A stretch of 64,000 bases of DNA from Labedella populi (GTDB lineage Bacteria; Actinomycetota; Actinomycetes; Actinomycetales; Microbacteriaceae): assembly GCF_004078655.1 (NCBI RefSeq), contig NZ_RZNC01000001.1, forward strand, positions 248,001-312,000. Direction: 5' to 3'. The position numbers and the translations under genes are program-made. The stretch's first letter is position 1. Every line of letters begins with the position of its first letter. Shown piece by piece: positions 15,798-24,308 of this stretch. Below the pieces are notes generated by a model. It was not told the DNA's origin and ran no database searches. It saw only the letters and a program-made list of their open reading frames with translations.

Positions 15798-15811
15798 TCG
15801 AATCGATTCGA
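15798..15811. promoter_or_regulatory. Perfect 14-bp palindrome, candidate LacI-family operator
   Basis: TCGAATCGATTCGA is fully symmetric, with a central CG as in LacI/GalR-family operators, and lies 25 bp upstream of the MFS start in the 132-bp divergent gap. Assignment is from symmetry and position. Confidence 0.6.
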
Positions 15812-15905
15812 CTGGCGAATCCGCCTAAGCTATCCCGCGCGGGCCGAACGCGTCAAGGCGCGAGCCGGCCGGCCGGGACGACCGCACGAGGACGGCAGGG
15901 AGACG

Positions 15906-16985
15906 ATGGGCCGACGGAGCGACAACGCCGACGCCGAGGCGCGCGCGACACTCTCGGACGTCGCCGCGCGTGCCGGCGTCTCCCCGTCGACGGCGTCCAT
16001 CGCCTTCAGCGGCCAGGGTCCCGTGTCCGACTCGACGAAGGCCCGCGTCCGCGCGGCCGCCGAAGAGCTCGACTACACCGGCCCGGATCCGCTCGCGCGC
16101 TCGTTGCGCACAGGCCGCAGCGGTATCGTGGGCGCACTCATTCCCCAGCGGATCGGCACGTCCTTCCGGGATCCCGTCATCATCCAGACCCTCGACGGAC
16201 TCGCCGAGGAGCTCGGCCAGGGCGGGTCGGGACTTCTGCTGCTGTCCGAGCGGACCCGCGACACCGACCGAGTCTCGATCGAGGCGGCGCCCGTTGACGC
16301 CCTCGTCCTCCTCGGCTGCGGCGTCTCCTCGACGACGGCGATCTCCGTGCTCCGCCGCCGGGGCGTCCCCGTCATCACGATCGAGGGCGACCCGGAAGCG
16401 GGTGTCGCGAACATCGACGTGGACAACCGCGGGGGAACACGGCTGCTCGCCGGCAAGCTCCGGGACCTCGGTCACCGCGACGTCGCACTCGTGACGCTGC
16501 CGCTCGCGATCGCCGACGATCTCGCCCCGCTCACCGCGGCTGCCCTCGATGCCGCGACGGTGCGTCCCGCCGTCACCCGGACCCACGGCGCACGCGACGT
16601 CTTCCCCGACGCGCAGGGGATCGTCGCGAGTGGCAGCACCATCGCGGACGGCCGCGCGGCGGGTCGCGTGCTGCTCGACGTACCGCCGTCCGATCGCCCC
16701 ACGGCGATCATCGCCCAGAGCGACTTGCTCGCCGCGGGCGTGGTGTTCGCGGCTCAGGATCTCGGGTTGTCCGTGCCGCGCGACCTCAGCGTCGTCGGTT
16801 TCGACGGCATCCGCATCGACGAGTTGCCGATGCCGCTCACGACCGTCGCCCAGCCCGCTCAGGAGAAGGGGACGGCAGCCGGCCGCGCGGTCGTGGACCT
16901 CCTCGACGGCGGACGGCCGGAGAGTCGCTGCTTCCCGGTCGTGTTCGAGCCGGGCGCGACGATCGCGCTGCCGGCCGCCCGGTGA
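15906..16985 (+). CDS. LacI-family transcriptional regulator
   Basis: 359 residues. The LacI helix-turn-helix is TLSDVAARAGVSPSTASIAFSGQGPVSDSTKARVRAAAEELDY with the hinge following (DPLARSLRTGRSG). The periplasmic-binding-like effector domain has DALVLLGCG, GVPVITIEGDPEAGVANIDVDNRGG, a dimer/effector signature TAIIAQSDLLAAGVVFAAQDLGLSVPRDLSVVGFDGI, and LTTVAQPAQEKGTAAG. It is a ligand-responsive repressor, probably of itself and the divergent MFS gene via the palindrome at 15798-15811. Confidence 0.92.
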   Translation: MGRRSDNADAEARATLSDVAARAGVSPSTASIAFSGQGPVSDSTKARVRAAAEELDYTGPDPLARSLRTGRSGIVGALIPQRIGTSFRDPVIIQTLDGLAEELGQGGSGLLLLSERTRDTDRVSIEAAPVDALVLLGCGVSSTTAISVLRRRGVPVITIEGDPEAGVANIDVDNRGGTRLLAGKLRDLGHRDVALVTLPLAIADDLAPLTAAALDAATVRPAVTRTHGARDVFPDAQGIVASGSTIADGRAAGRVLLDVPPSDRPTAIIAQSDLLAAGVVFAAQDLGLSVPRDLSVVGFDGIRIDELPMPLTTVAQPAQEKGTAAGRAVVDLLDGGRPESRCFPVVFEPGATIALPAAR

Positions 16986-16991
16986 GTGGAC

Positions 16992-17017
16992 GACCGTCGA
17001 GGACGTCCTCGACGGTC
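16992..17017. terminator. Perfect 26-bp palindrome between convergent genes
   Basis: Arms GACCGTCGAGGAC (16992-17004) and GTCCTCGACGGTC (17005-17017) are fully complementary without a spacer, so in RNA the centre would form the loop. It lies between the convergent LacI-type gene and the hydrolase and overlaps the latter's stop. A bidirectional terminator is the simplest reading; no T-run follows. Confidence 0.6.
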
Positions 17018-17579
17018 ACCTCGCGGCGGTCTCGTCGAGCAGGCGATCGAGGATCGGCAGCACAGCGGGGAGGGACCGGTGGCCCTGCCGATCGACGAAG
17101 TGGCCGCCGCCCGGGACGATCGTGACGGGAGCGTCGAGGAGCATCGCCAGGCGGTCGGTGATGTCGGGAGCGACGGTCTCGTCGTCGTCGGAGCGGAGGA
17201 CGTGACGGGCCGTGGTGTTGCGCCGGACCCGGTCGAGGTCGAGGGGCTCCTCGGTGAAGCGGTCGAGCTTCGGCAGGTTCGGCAGCCGGTCGACGAAGCC
17301 CGAGACGAGCACGAGGCCGCCGAGCCGCCACGGCTGCTCGAGGCGGTTGAGGACGTGGAGGAGAGTGACGCAGCCGAGCGAGTGGCCGAGGAGGATCGTT
17401 TCCTCGTCGACCGCGCCGATCCCCGCGGCCGCCGTGTGCACCCAGGATCCGAGGTCGGGGTCGTCGGGCTCGGGGAACTCGAGGACGGTGATGGTACCCG
17501 CGCCGTAATGCTCGACGAGCCAGGGGAACCAGTGCCGAGTGGGATCGGCGAGGTAGCCGTGGGCGACGACGATGCGCAT
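17016..17579 (-). CDS. RBBP9/YdeN-type alpha/beta hydrolase
   Basis: 187 residues. MRIVVAHGYLADPTRHWFPWL at the N-terminus, nucleophile elbow GHSLGC (Ser near residue 66), an acid in RSDDDETV and a late His in PGGGHFVDRQGH give a full catalytic triad. Length and the early VAHGY motif are typical of the RBBP9/YdeN family of small serine hydrolases, whose substrates are unknown. It stands alone between convergent terminator and the polymerase gene. Confidence 0.85.
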   Translation of the reverse strand: MRIVVAHGYLADPTRHWFPWLVEHYGAGTITVLEFPEPDDPDLGSWVHTAAAGIGAVDEETILLGHSLGCVTLLHVLNRLEQPWRLGGLVLVSGFVDRLPNLPKLDRFTEEPLDLDRVRRNTTARHVLRSDDDETVAPDITDRLAMLLDAPVTIVPGGGHFVDRQGHRSLPAVLPILDRLLDETAAR

Positions 17580-17635
17580 CGCCTCAGCCTACAAGCGCGG
17601 CATCGGGCGGTCGCTTCCCGAGGGGGACCGCCCGC

Positions 17636-19360
17636 TCATTTCGCCTGGTCGTAGCTCGACACGATCGCGGTCGTGACGGGGAAGTCGACGGGGGCGTCGC
17701 CGAAGATCAGCCGTCCGGCCTCCGCCGCGCTCTCGATGACGAGACCCGCGACGGTCTCCGCGTGAGCGGCAGGAGAGTGCACGACGATCTCGTCGTGCAG
17801 GAAGAAGACGAGATGCGCCGATGCGGTCAGAGGGCCACCGCCCGCGAGCGTGGTCAGCCGCGTGCGGAGCGAGGCCATCCAGCAGAGCGCCCACTCCGCC
17901 GCGGACCCCTGCACCACGAAGTTCCGAGTGAAGCGGCCCCAGTTGCGGGCCTCCGTGCGGGCGCGGCGACCGATCGCCTCGGTCGCTGTGTCTCCGCCCG
18001 CCTGCTCCTGGAGCTCCTGCCACGCCCGGCCGGGGCGCGGGGAGCTGCGGCCGAGCCGGGTGCTGACGCGATCACCGCGTTCCCCCGCGCGTGCAGCCTC
18101 TTCGACGAAACCGATCGCTCGCGGGTACGCGCGGGCGAGCCGGGGAAGCAAGCGGCCGCTCTCGCCCGTCGTGGCGCCGTACATCGCGCCGAGCATGGCG
18201 ACCTTCGCGTGTGCCCGGGTGTCGACGGCACCCGCCGCCACCATGCCGTCATAGAGGTCGACGCCCCGCGCGGCCGCCGCCATCGCCGCGTCCCCCGACA
18301 GGGCGGCGAGGATGCGCGGCTCGAGTTGAGCGGCGTCGGCGACGATGAAGGTCCAGCCCGGGTCCGGGACGACGGCGCTGCGGATCTGGTGCGGCAGTTG
18401 GAGCGCTCCGCCACCGTCCGAGGCCCAGCGTCCGCTGACGACGCCTCCCGGAACGTACGTGGGTCGGAACCGGCCGTCCTTCACCCACTGATCGAGCCAG
18501 TTCCAGCCGTTCGCGGTGTACAGCCGGGCCAGCTTCTTGTAGCGCAGCAGGGGTTCGATCGCCGGGTGCGCGAATTGCTTCAGCTCCCAGGACCGCGTCG
18601 AGGTCGCGGGGATCCCGGCGCTCTGGAGGGCGCGCAGGAGTTCGCCGGGCGACTCGGGCGAGAACGGAGCGACGTCGAGCGCGGCGACGACCTCGGCGAG
18701 CGCGTCCTCGAGCAGACGAGGACGAGCGCCCGGCGCGGGCCGGGGACCGAGCAGCTCCGTGAGCACGGCGTCGTGTCGTCCGGCGTCCCACGGCAGGCCC
18801 GCGAAGGTCATCTCGGCGGCGATGAGCGCACCGGCCGACTCCGCGGCGATGAGGAGGGACAAACGGGAGCGGGAGTCCGGCGCGGCTCCGGCGACCGCCG
18901 CACGCTGCACCGCGAATTCGGCGACGGGGTCGCGATCGTCGTCCGCCGGCCCGGTGTCGAGGTCGAAGAGCGCACCGGCGTCGGCGGCCGCGTCACGGGG
19001 CACGGCGACGGGTGCGTCCCACGGTCCCGGCGGAGCGGAGGCGAGGGCTGAGGCGGCGGTCGCGATCGACGCGCGGAGGATCGCGTGGCAGAGGCGCAGG
19101 TCGATACAGCGCGTCACTCTGACGTCGGCGCGGAGCAACTCCGGGTACCACGCGGCCGTGTCGTCCCAGACCCAGCGCACGCCCGGCTCGTCGCGTTCGA
19201 CGCGGTCCACGAACCGCGCCCACTCGTCCGGGCCGACCGTCTCGGAACCGGAACCCGCGCCGGAACCCGCGCCGACCCCGGGTCCGGCTTCGGGGTCGGC
19301 GCCGTGGATCCGGGACACCACGACTCGCCGATCGGGAAGACGGCGGACGACGAGGTGCAT
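17636..19360 (-). CDS. PolA-like bifunctional 3'-5' exonuclease/DNA polymerase
   Basis: 574 residues from ATG at 19360 (MHLVVRRLPDRRVVV), with a purine-rich AGGGGG just before; a frame extension to 19540 has no family match. Family A polymerase motifs are visible: motif A ADAAQLEPRILAALSGD near residue 341, the finger region EARNWGRFTRNFVVQGSAAEWA, and motif C LHDEIVVHSP near residue 522. Also typical is the TYVPGGVVSGRWASDGGGALQLPHQIR stretch. The N-terminal third aligns with the degenerate exonuclease part of this actinobacterial PolA-like family, which is shorter than PolA and lacks the 5' nuclease. It probably acts in DNA repair; cellular role is not well established. Confidence 0.87.
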   Translation of the reverse strand: MHLVVRRLPDRRVVVSRIHGADPEAGPGVGAGSGAGSGSETVGPDEWARFVDRVERDEPGVRWVWDDTAAWYPELLRADVRVTRCIDLRLCHAILRASIATAASALASAPPGPWDAPVAVPRDAAADAGALFDLDTGPADDDRDPVAEFAVQRAAVAGAAPDSRSRLSLLIAAESAGALIAAEMTFAGLPWDAGRHDAVLTELLGPRPAPGARPRLLEDALAEVVAALDVAPFSPESPGELLRALQSAGIPATSTRSWELKQFAHPAIEPLLRYKKLARLYTANGWNWLDQWVKDGRFRPTYVPGGVVSGRWASDGGGALQLPHQIRSAVVPDPGWTFIVADAAQLEPRILAALSGDAAMAAAARGVDLYDGMVAAGAVDTRAHAKVAMLGAMYGATTGESGRLLPRLARAYPRAIGFVEEAARAGERGDRVSTRLGRSSPRPGRAWQELQEQAGGDTATEAIGRRARTEARNWGRFTRNFVVQGSAAEWALCWMASLRTRLTTLAGGGPLTASAHLVFFLHDEIVVHSPAAHAETVAGLVIESAAEAGRLIFGDAPVDFPVTTAIVSSYDQAK

Positions 19361-19439
19361 CCCCCTAGTCTCCCTCGCCCCACCGACCTCGCCGTCGCAC
19401 GCCGGCCGACCCGAGACGGCAGCTCGCCGGGAGCCTGGG

Positions 19440-20471
19440 CTAGGCGGGACGGAGGACGGACCACCAGTCGGCGAGCGCGTCCTCCGACGCGAGCATGCGC
19501 TCGTCGAGGAGGTACGCCGTGGACGCAGCGACCGCTTCACGGCGACGCCGTGGGGAGTCGGCGAGCTCCTCGATCGCGGAGAACCACACGTCCGGGTCGT
19601 TGTCCACGAGGACCGCTCCGTTCGCGTCGGTGCCCGCGTAGGGACTGTCAGCCGACGCGACCGTCGGTAGGCCGAGGGCGGTGTACTCGAGGAACTTCAG
19701 GTCGCTCTTCGCGTCGTTGAACGGTGTCTTCGCGAGCGGGGCGATCCCGATGTCCCACCGCCGATGGTGCCGACGAAGCCACGTACTGAACCGGTCGTAC
19801 GAGCGTTCCCCGCGCGGGACGTCGAGCCGGGTGAACCAGTCCTCGTCGTCGTCGAGCACGCCGACGACGTCGAGTTCGATCGTCGAGCCGTAGCGCGTGG
19901 AACGGCCGTCGAACACGGACCGGACGATCGCGATGTCGTCGACGTGCGTCGCCGACCCCATGTAGAGGACGCGGACGGCGGCGTTCGGCCGGCGCGTGGG
20001 CACCGTCTCGACTTCATCGGTCCAGACGACGGGGCTCAGTCGATTGGGCACGACGTGCACGTCGCGTGCGGCGTCCCCCAGACGGTCCGCGAGTTCCGCT
20101 GTGCTCACGATCACCGCGTCCGCCGCGGCGACGATGCGCTGCAGGCCGTCCAATTCGGCCTCCTCGTAGCCGCCGTCGAGGAGGCGGCCCCGGGAGGAGG
20201 GCGACAGGAGGTCGTCGTCGAGGTCGATCACGAGGCGCACACCGCGTTCTCGGCAGGTCGAGACGACCGCATCGACGAGTTCGGCGGGGACCGCGTCCCG
20301 TTCCACGAGGAGGACGTCGGTGCCCTCGGGCCCGTGGAGCCAGTCCTCGGCCGTGGTGTAGGCGACCTCCTCCCCGAGCAGAGCGCTCGCCGCCTCGGCT
20401 CGAGCGACGGTGCGGACGTAGGCGGAGCCGGGGTAGCCGCCGGGGGCGCCCTTGGCGATGAAACGGATCAC
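19440..20471 (-). CDS. Glycosyltransferase, GT4/GT1-like
   Basis: About 343 residues from GTG at 20471 (VIRFIAKGAPGGYPGSAYVR); an upstream start would overlap the divergent gene. It resembles GT-B fold glycosyltransferases: an N-terminal half with VLLVERDAVPAEL and LVIDLDDDLL, then VHVVPNRLSPVVW, and the nucleotide-sugar side RWDIGIAPLAKTPFNDAKSDLKFLEYTALGLPTVASADSPY, where a Glu in the KFLEYTALG stretch matches the conserved EX7E-type position. It is divergent by 73 bp from the large glycosyltransferase, forming one cell-surface glycan group with the genes to 25451. Confidence 0.8.
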   Translation of the reverse strand: MIRFIAKGAPGGYPGSAYVRTVARAEAASALLGEEVAYTTAEDWLHGPEGTDVLLVERDAVPAELVDAVVSTCRERGVRLVIDLDDDLLSPSSRGRLLDGGYEEAELDGLQRIVAAADAVIVSTAELADRLGDAARDVHVVPNRLSPVVWTDEVETVPTRRPNAAVRVLYMGSATHVDDIAIVRSVFDGRSTRYGSTIELDVVGVLDDDEDWFTRLDVPRGERSYDRFSTWLRRHHRRWDIGIAPLAKTPFNDAKSDLKFLEYTALGLPTVASADSPYAGTDANGAVLVDNDPDVWFSAIEELADSPRRRREAVAASTAYLLDERMLASEDALADWWSVLRPA

Positions 20472-20544
20472 ACGAGAGAGTCTGCCCCACGGGTGGGTTA
20501 CGTGCACGCCGCGGCGGCGCGAGGCGAACAGGTAGATTGGCCCG

Positions 20545-23172
20545 GTGAGCTCCCTCCAGCGACTGCACACCCGCCGCGCCGAGAACGGGTTCGACCCCGT
20601 CTACTACCGAGCGCAGGCCGCGCTGCCGGGCGTGAGCGATCGAGCGGCCCTGCGGCACTATCTCACCGAGGGATGGGCGAAGGGCTTCGCTCCGCATCCG
20701 GCCGTCGACCTCCTCTCCGTCGCCACCGATCGTGCCGAGAGCGCTCGGGTGCGCTCCGCCGTCGAGGCCCAGAACCCGGCGTGGCTCGGCACGGCCGCAC
20801 CGGCGCTCCACGTCCCGCTGGCCGAGATGCCTCTGCGCGTCGAGCGGCTCGCCGCGTCCGGGCTCTTCGACCTCGAGTTCTACTCGGCCCAACTGCACCG
20901 CACCTTCCTGTCGCTCGAGGTCGCGTTGTGGCACTACGTCGTCACCCCCGACGGTCCGGCGGCACCCAACGTGCTCTTCGATTCCGAGTGGTTCGGCCGG
21001 AAGGCGAAGGCGCGCGGACGGCAGGCACGCGGACTCGAGAACCTCGTGCGCGCGAAGCACCGGCTCGACTCCCCCAGCCCCCACTTCGACCCGGTGGCCT
21101 GGAGCGAGCAGCACCCCGATGCGCTCTCCCACCCCGCGGGGCCGCTCGGCCACTACCTCGCATCGGCGACCGCGGAGACGCCGACCGTCCCGCTTGACGG
21201 CGCGCCCGTCGTGCCGCTCGGCGTGCTCCGCGGCCGGCTCCTGGCCGTGGCGGAAGGGCGCCAGCCCTCCGTCGTCTTCGATGAGGGCGAGGACCGTCCA
21301 GACTGGTCCGTCGACTGGAGCGCGATCGCGGACCGCGAGCGCGTGCCCGGCCGGATCTCGATCGTCATCCCGACCTACGAGGACTGGGGGATGACGGCTC
21401 GCGCCGTGCGATCGCTGCTCGCTCACGCCGGCGACGACGACATCGAGATCATCGTGGTCGACAACGGGTCTCACGCCGCGGTGTCGAACCTGCTCACGGC
21501 GTTCTTCGTCGGCGACGAGCGCGTCGTGCTCTACCGTGTTCCCTCGAACGCGAACTTCGCGAACGGCAGCAACATCGGCTTCGCGCTCTCCACGGGGGAG
21601 ACGACCGTCTTCCTCAACAACGACACCGAGGTCACGGCCGGGTGGCTCGACCCGATGAGGGCGCGACTCGCGCAGCCCGGCGTGGTCGGGGTCCAGCCGC
21701 TCCTCCTCTTCCCGAACGGAACGATCCAGGCGGCCGGCACCGTGTTCTCCGGGTTCCACTCGTTGCCGTACCACGTGCTCTCCGGCTTCCCGCGTGAGGA
21801 TGCCGTCGCGGTGGAGGGCGTCGAGTTCCAGGCCGTCACGGCCGCATGCCTCATGATGCGGGCCGCCGACGTCCAGGCGCTCGAGGGTTTCGATCCCGCC
21901 TACGTCAACGGCATGGAGGACGTCGACCTCTGCCTCCGTGCGGCGCGCGCCCTCGACGGAGTCTTCCGCGTCGTGACCTCCTCGGTGGTCTTCCACTACG
22001 AGAGCCAGACGCCCGGACGGTTCTCCGGCAAATGGGGCAACCGGAAGCTCTTCCTCGAGCGTTGGGCGGGGCAGCTGCCGCCCGCCGACGACGAGCCCTA
22101 CGTGCGCGCGGGTCTCGAAGTCGTGGGCCACACGAGCGCCGTCCCCGAGGACGGCGGCTACATCCGCGCCGTGCGCCCGATCGTCCTCCGGCCGAAGCGA
22201 CTCGTCGAGTCGGGTCCCGCTGAGGGCCTGCCGTCGCTGCGCTGGGCGATCAAGAGCGCGGCCCCGGGGACGCCGGACGGCGACCTCTGGGGCGACACGT
22301 TCTTCGCCGACGACCTGGCCGAGGCCCTGCGGCGATTGGGTCAAGAGGTGGTCATCGACCGCCGCAACGCCCACGCGCGGGAGGTGAGCGATCACGTCGA
22401 CGACGTCGTGCTGAACCTGCGTGGCCGCGTGCCGGTCGCGCCGCAGCCCGGAGCGACGAACCTGTCCTGGATCATCAGCCACCCGGAGGACGTGCCCGAC
22501 GAGGAGCTCCTCGCTGCGTACGACATCGTCTATGCGGCGAGCGTGCCGTGGGCGACGGAGCAGTCGCGCCGGCTCGGCCGCACGATCCGGCCACTCCTCC
22601 AGGCGACGAACGCCGATCGCTTCCATCCGGACGTCGAGCGGAGTGTGGGCGAGCACGGCGCCCTGTTCGTGGGCCGCACGCGGAAGGTGTTCCGCCCCAT
22701 CGTGCGGGACGCGCTCGCGATCGGAGCGGACGTCGAGATCTACGGCGACGGCTGGGAGGAGTTCATCGATCCCTCCCTGGTCCGGGCCGAGCACCTCGAC
22801 AACAGCGAGCTGCCGACGACCTACGCGAGTGCGCGCTTCGTGCTCAACGACCATTGGGAGGACATGGCGCGGCTGGGCTTCCTCTCGAACAGGCTCTTCG
22901 ACGCCGCCGCGACCGGAGCGCTCATCGTGAGCGATCACGTTGCCGGGCTCGAGGACACCTTCGGCGGACTCGCCCGCACCTACCACCGTCAGGACCAGTT
23001 GCGCGCGCTCCTGCTCGCGGACGACGGCGCCTGGCCGGACGCGGAGGAACGGCGCCGACTCGCACTCACCATCATCGAGCGGCACTCCTTCCGGACCCGG
23101 GCGGTGCAGCTCCTCTCGGACGTGCTCGAACTGCGCGGCGTTCCCTACGAGCGCGCGGTGCTCCTCGGCTGA
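20545..23172 (+). CDS. Large composite glycosyltransferase: GT2 plus GT-B C-terminal domain
   Basis: 875 residues from GTG at 20545. Residues 1-230 contain repeats around ENGFDPVYYRAQAALPG and FDLEFYSAQL with HYLTEGW/HYVVTPDG, as seen before surface glycan GT2 domains. A family 2 domain follows (about 265-500): ISIVIPTYEDWGMTARAVRSL, IEIIVVDNGSH, TVFLNNDTEVTAGWLDPMRARL and GMEDVDLCLRAA (the ED catalytic-base region). The C-terminal part (about 560-860) is CgeB/Glyco_trans_1_2-like: LSWIISHPEDVPDEEL, LFVGRTRKVFRPIVRDAL, NSELPTTYASARFVLNDHWEDMARLGFLSNRLFDAAATGALIVSD. Two different transferase domains in one chain imply sequential sugar additions to a cell-wall or exopolysaccharide. Confidence 0.87.
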   Translation: MSSLQRLHTRRAENGFDPVYYRAQAALPGVSDRAALRHYLTEGWAKGFAPHPAVDLLSVATDRAESARVRSAVEAQNPAWLGTAAPALHVPLAEMPLRVERLAASGLFDLEFYSAQLHRTFLSLEVALWHYVVTPDGPAAPNVLFDSEWFGRKAKARGRQARGLENLVRAKHRLDSPSPHFDPVAWSEQHPDALSHPAGPLGHYLASATAETPTVPLDGAPVVPLGVLRGRLLAVAEGRQPSVVFDEGEDRPDWSVDWSAIADRERVPGRISIVIPTYEDWGMTARAVRSLLAHAGDDDIEIIVVDNGSHAAVSNLLTAFFVGDERVVLYRVPSNANFANGSNIGFALSTGETTVFLNNDTEVTAGWLDPMRARLAQPGVVGVQPLLLFPNGTIQAAGTVFSGFHSLPYHVLSGFPREDAVAVEGVEFQAVTAACLMMRAADVQALEGFDPAYVNGMEDVDLCLRAARALDGVFRVVTSSVVFHYESQTPGRFSGKWGNRKLFLERWAGQLPPADDEPYVRAGLEVVGHTSAVPEDGGYIRAVRPIVLRPKRLVESGPAEGLPSLRWAIKSAAPGTPDGDLWGDTFFADDLAEALRRLGQEVVIDRRNAHAREVSDHVDDVVLNLRGRVPVAPQPGATNLSWIISHPEDVPDEELLAAYDIVYAASVPWATEQSRRLGRTIRPLLQATNADRFHPDVERSVGEHGALFVGRTRKVFRPIVRDALAIGADVEIYGDGWEEFIDPSLVRAEHLDNSELPTTYASARFVLNDHWEDMARLGFLSNRLFDAAATGALIVSDHVAGLEDTFGGLARTYHRQDQLRALLLADDGAWPDAEERRRLALTIIERHSFRTRAVQLLSDVLELRGVPYERAVLLG

Positions 23173-23200
23173 TCCGCCGTCTCGGGGCTCCGCCTCCTCC

Positions 23201-24304
23201 TCAGAGGAGCTCGGCGAATACCCGATCGAGACGGTCGTCCTGCGACTCCTCTGCGCTCCGGTCTGCGGGAATGAACGCCATCTCCTGACCGCGCGCGGCA
23301 CAGACCACTCGCTGATTGGCGAGGGCCTTGACTCCGCTGCGGAGATCGCCCAGCTCGATCACTCGCGTGTGCGAGGTCGCGAACGCGGCGAGGTGGAGCG
23401 CGGTCCCGCTCCCTCCGGCGATGACGGCGGCGTTCGCGACCGTGCGGATCTGGTCGTCGATGCTCAGCGTCTCCGGGTGCACGATGCGGAAGCCCGCCCG
23501 CTCGAACGACGCCTCGAGCTGCTCGGCGTCCCACGCGAGGCTCGCACGGTGGTTCCGCGTGGAGACGCCGGCGGGGGCCAGCGAGTCCTCGAAGCGTCGT
23601 CGTGAGAGGAACACGCGGTCGGTCGGCTCGGCGTCCGGTGCCGCGGTGTCACGGATGCGGTCCCACAGGGCCGTCGCCCGCGGGCGCGCGAACGCATTGA
23701 GGACGAGCCGCCGACGCGAGATCATGAGCCGCTCGGGGAAGCAGTCTCCCGTCGTCACGACGTGCCGACGCTGCGGGAGGCCGGCGAGTTCGGCGAGCCG
23801 ATCACGCCAGGCATACGACGAGCTTGGCCGGGTCGGCAGTGACGAGTGGGCGACGATTCCCTTCACGTCGCCGTCGTCGACCGACTCCACGGGGATCGCG
23901 GTGAGCGTCTCCGTGATGAAGTGTCCGAAGTGGTCCATCCAGTGGCCGCCGTACGCCCACAGGCCGTCGAGCGTCGTCGAGCCGCTGCGGTCCCGACCGC
24001 GTCCGAAGCGTTCGAGGGAGCTCGCGAGGCGCCGAGGCGGGATCGACGGCAAATCGGCGGGGACGTACTGGTCGCCGGACAAGCCGCCGACGCGCTGGGA
24101 CGCGGTGACGAGGTCGCCGGAGGCGGTGTAGACAGCGCCGGTGATGAAGTGTTTCGGGGCGGGGAGGGGAGTCGGCACGTTCCCGATTTCGTAAGGCGTG
24201 AGGAGCGGGCTCGCGATGATGGTGGCGTGCTCGGCGTCCGCGCTGTTGTCGGGATCGGTGTCCTCGACGGGGAAGGCGGGGACGGCCCACTCGATCGACG
24301 CCAC
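23201..24304 (-). CDS. Glycosyltransferase family 61 protein
   Basis: 367 residues from GTG at 24304, only 4 bp after the upstream glycosyltransferase, so probably translationally coupled. Family GT61 (DUF563) features: YGGHWMDHFGHFITETLTAIP near residue 118, TDRVFLSRRRF, NHRASLAWDAEQLEASFERAGFRIVHPETLSIDDQI, and the C-terminal VIAGGSGTALHLAAFAT. These transferases work on polysaccharides or glycoproteins; the acceptor here is unknown. The gene is convergent with the large glycosyltransferase. Confidence 0.85.
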   Translation of the reverse strand: MASIEWAVPAFPVEDTDPDNSADAEHATIIASPLLTPYEIGNVPTPLPAPKHFITGAVYTASGDLVTASQRVGGLSGDQYVPADLPSIPPRRLASSLERFGRGRDRSGSTTLDGLWAYGGHWMDHFGHFITETLTAIPVESVDDGDVKGIVAHSSLPTRPSSSYAWRDRLAELAGLPQRRHVVTTGDCFPERLMISRRRLVLNAFARPRATALWDRIRDTAAPDAEPTDRVFLSRRRFEDSLAPAGVSTRNHRASLAWDAEQLEASFERAGFRIVHPETLSIDDQIRTVANAAVIAGGSGTALHLAAFATSHTRVIELGDLRSGVKALANQRVVCAARGQEMAFIPADRSAEESQDDRLDRVFAELL

Positions 24305-24308
24305 CGTC

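Noticed and set aside
20014-23301. Very long open frame (about 1095 codons) antisense to the large glycosyltransferase
   Set aside because: Composition is Arg/Glu/Val-rich without any domain, typical of the reverse frame of a high-GC gene; the plus-strand gene has clear motifs.
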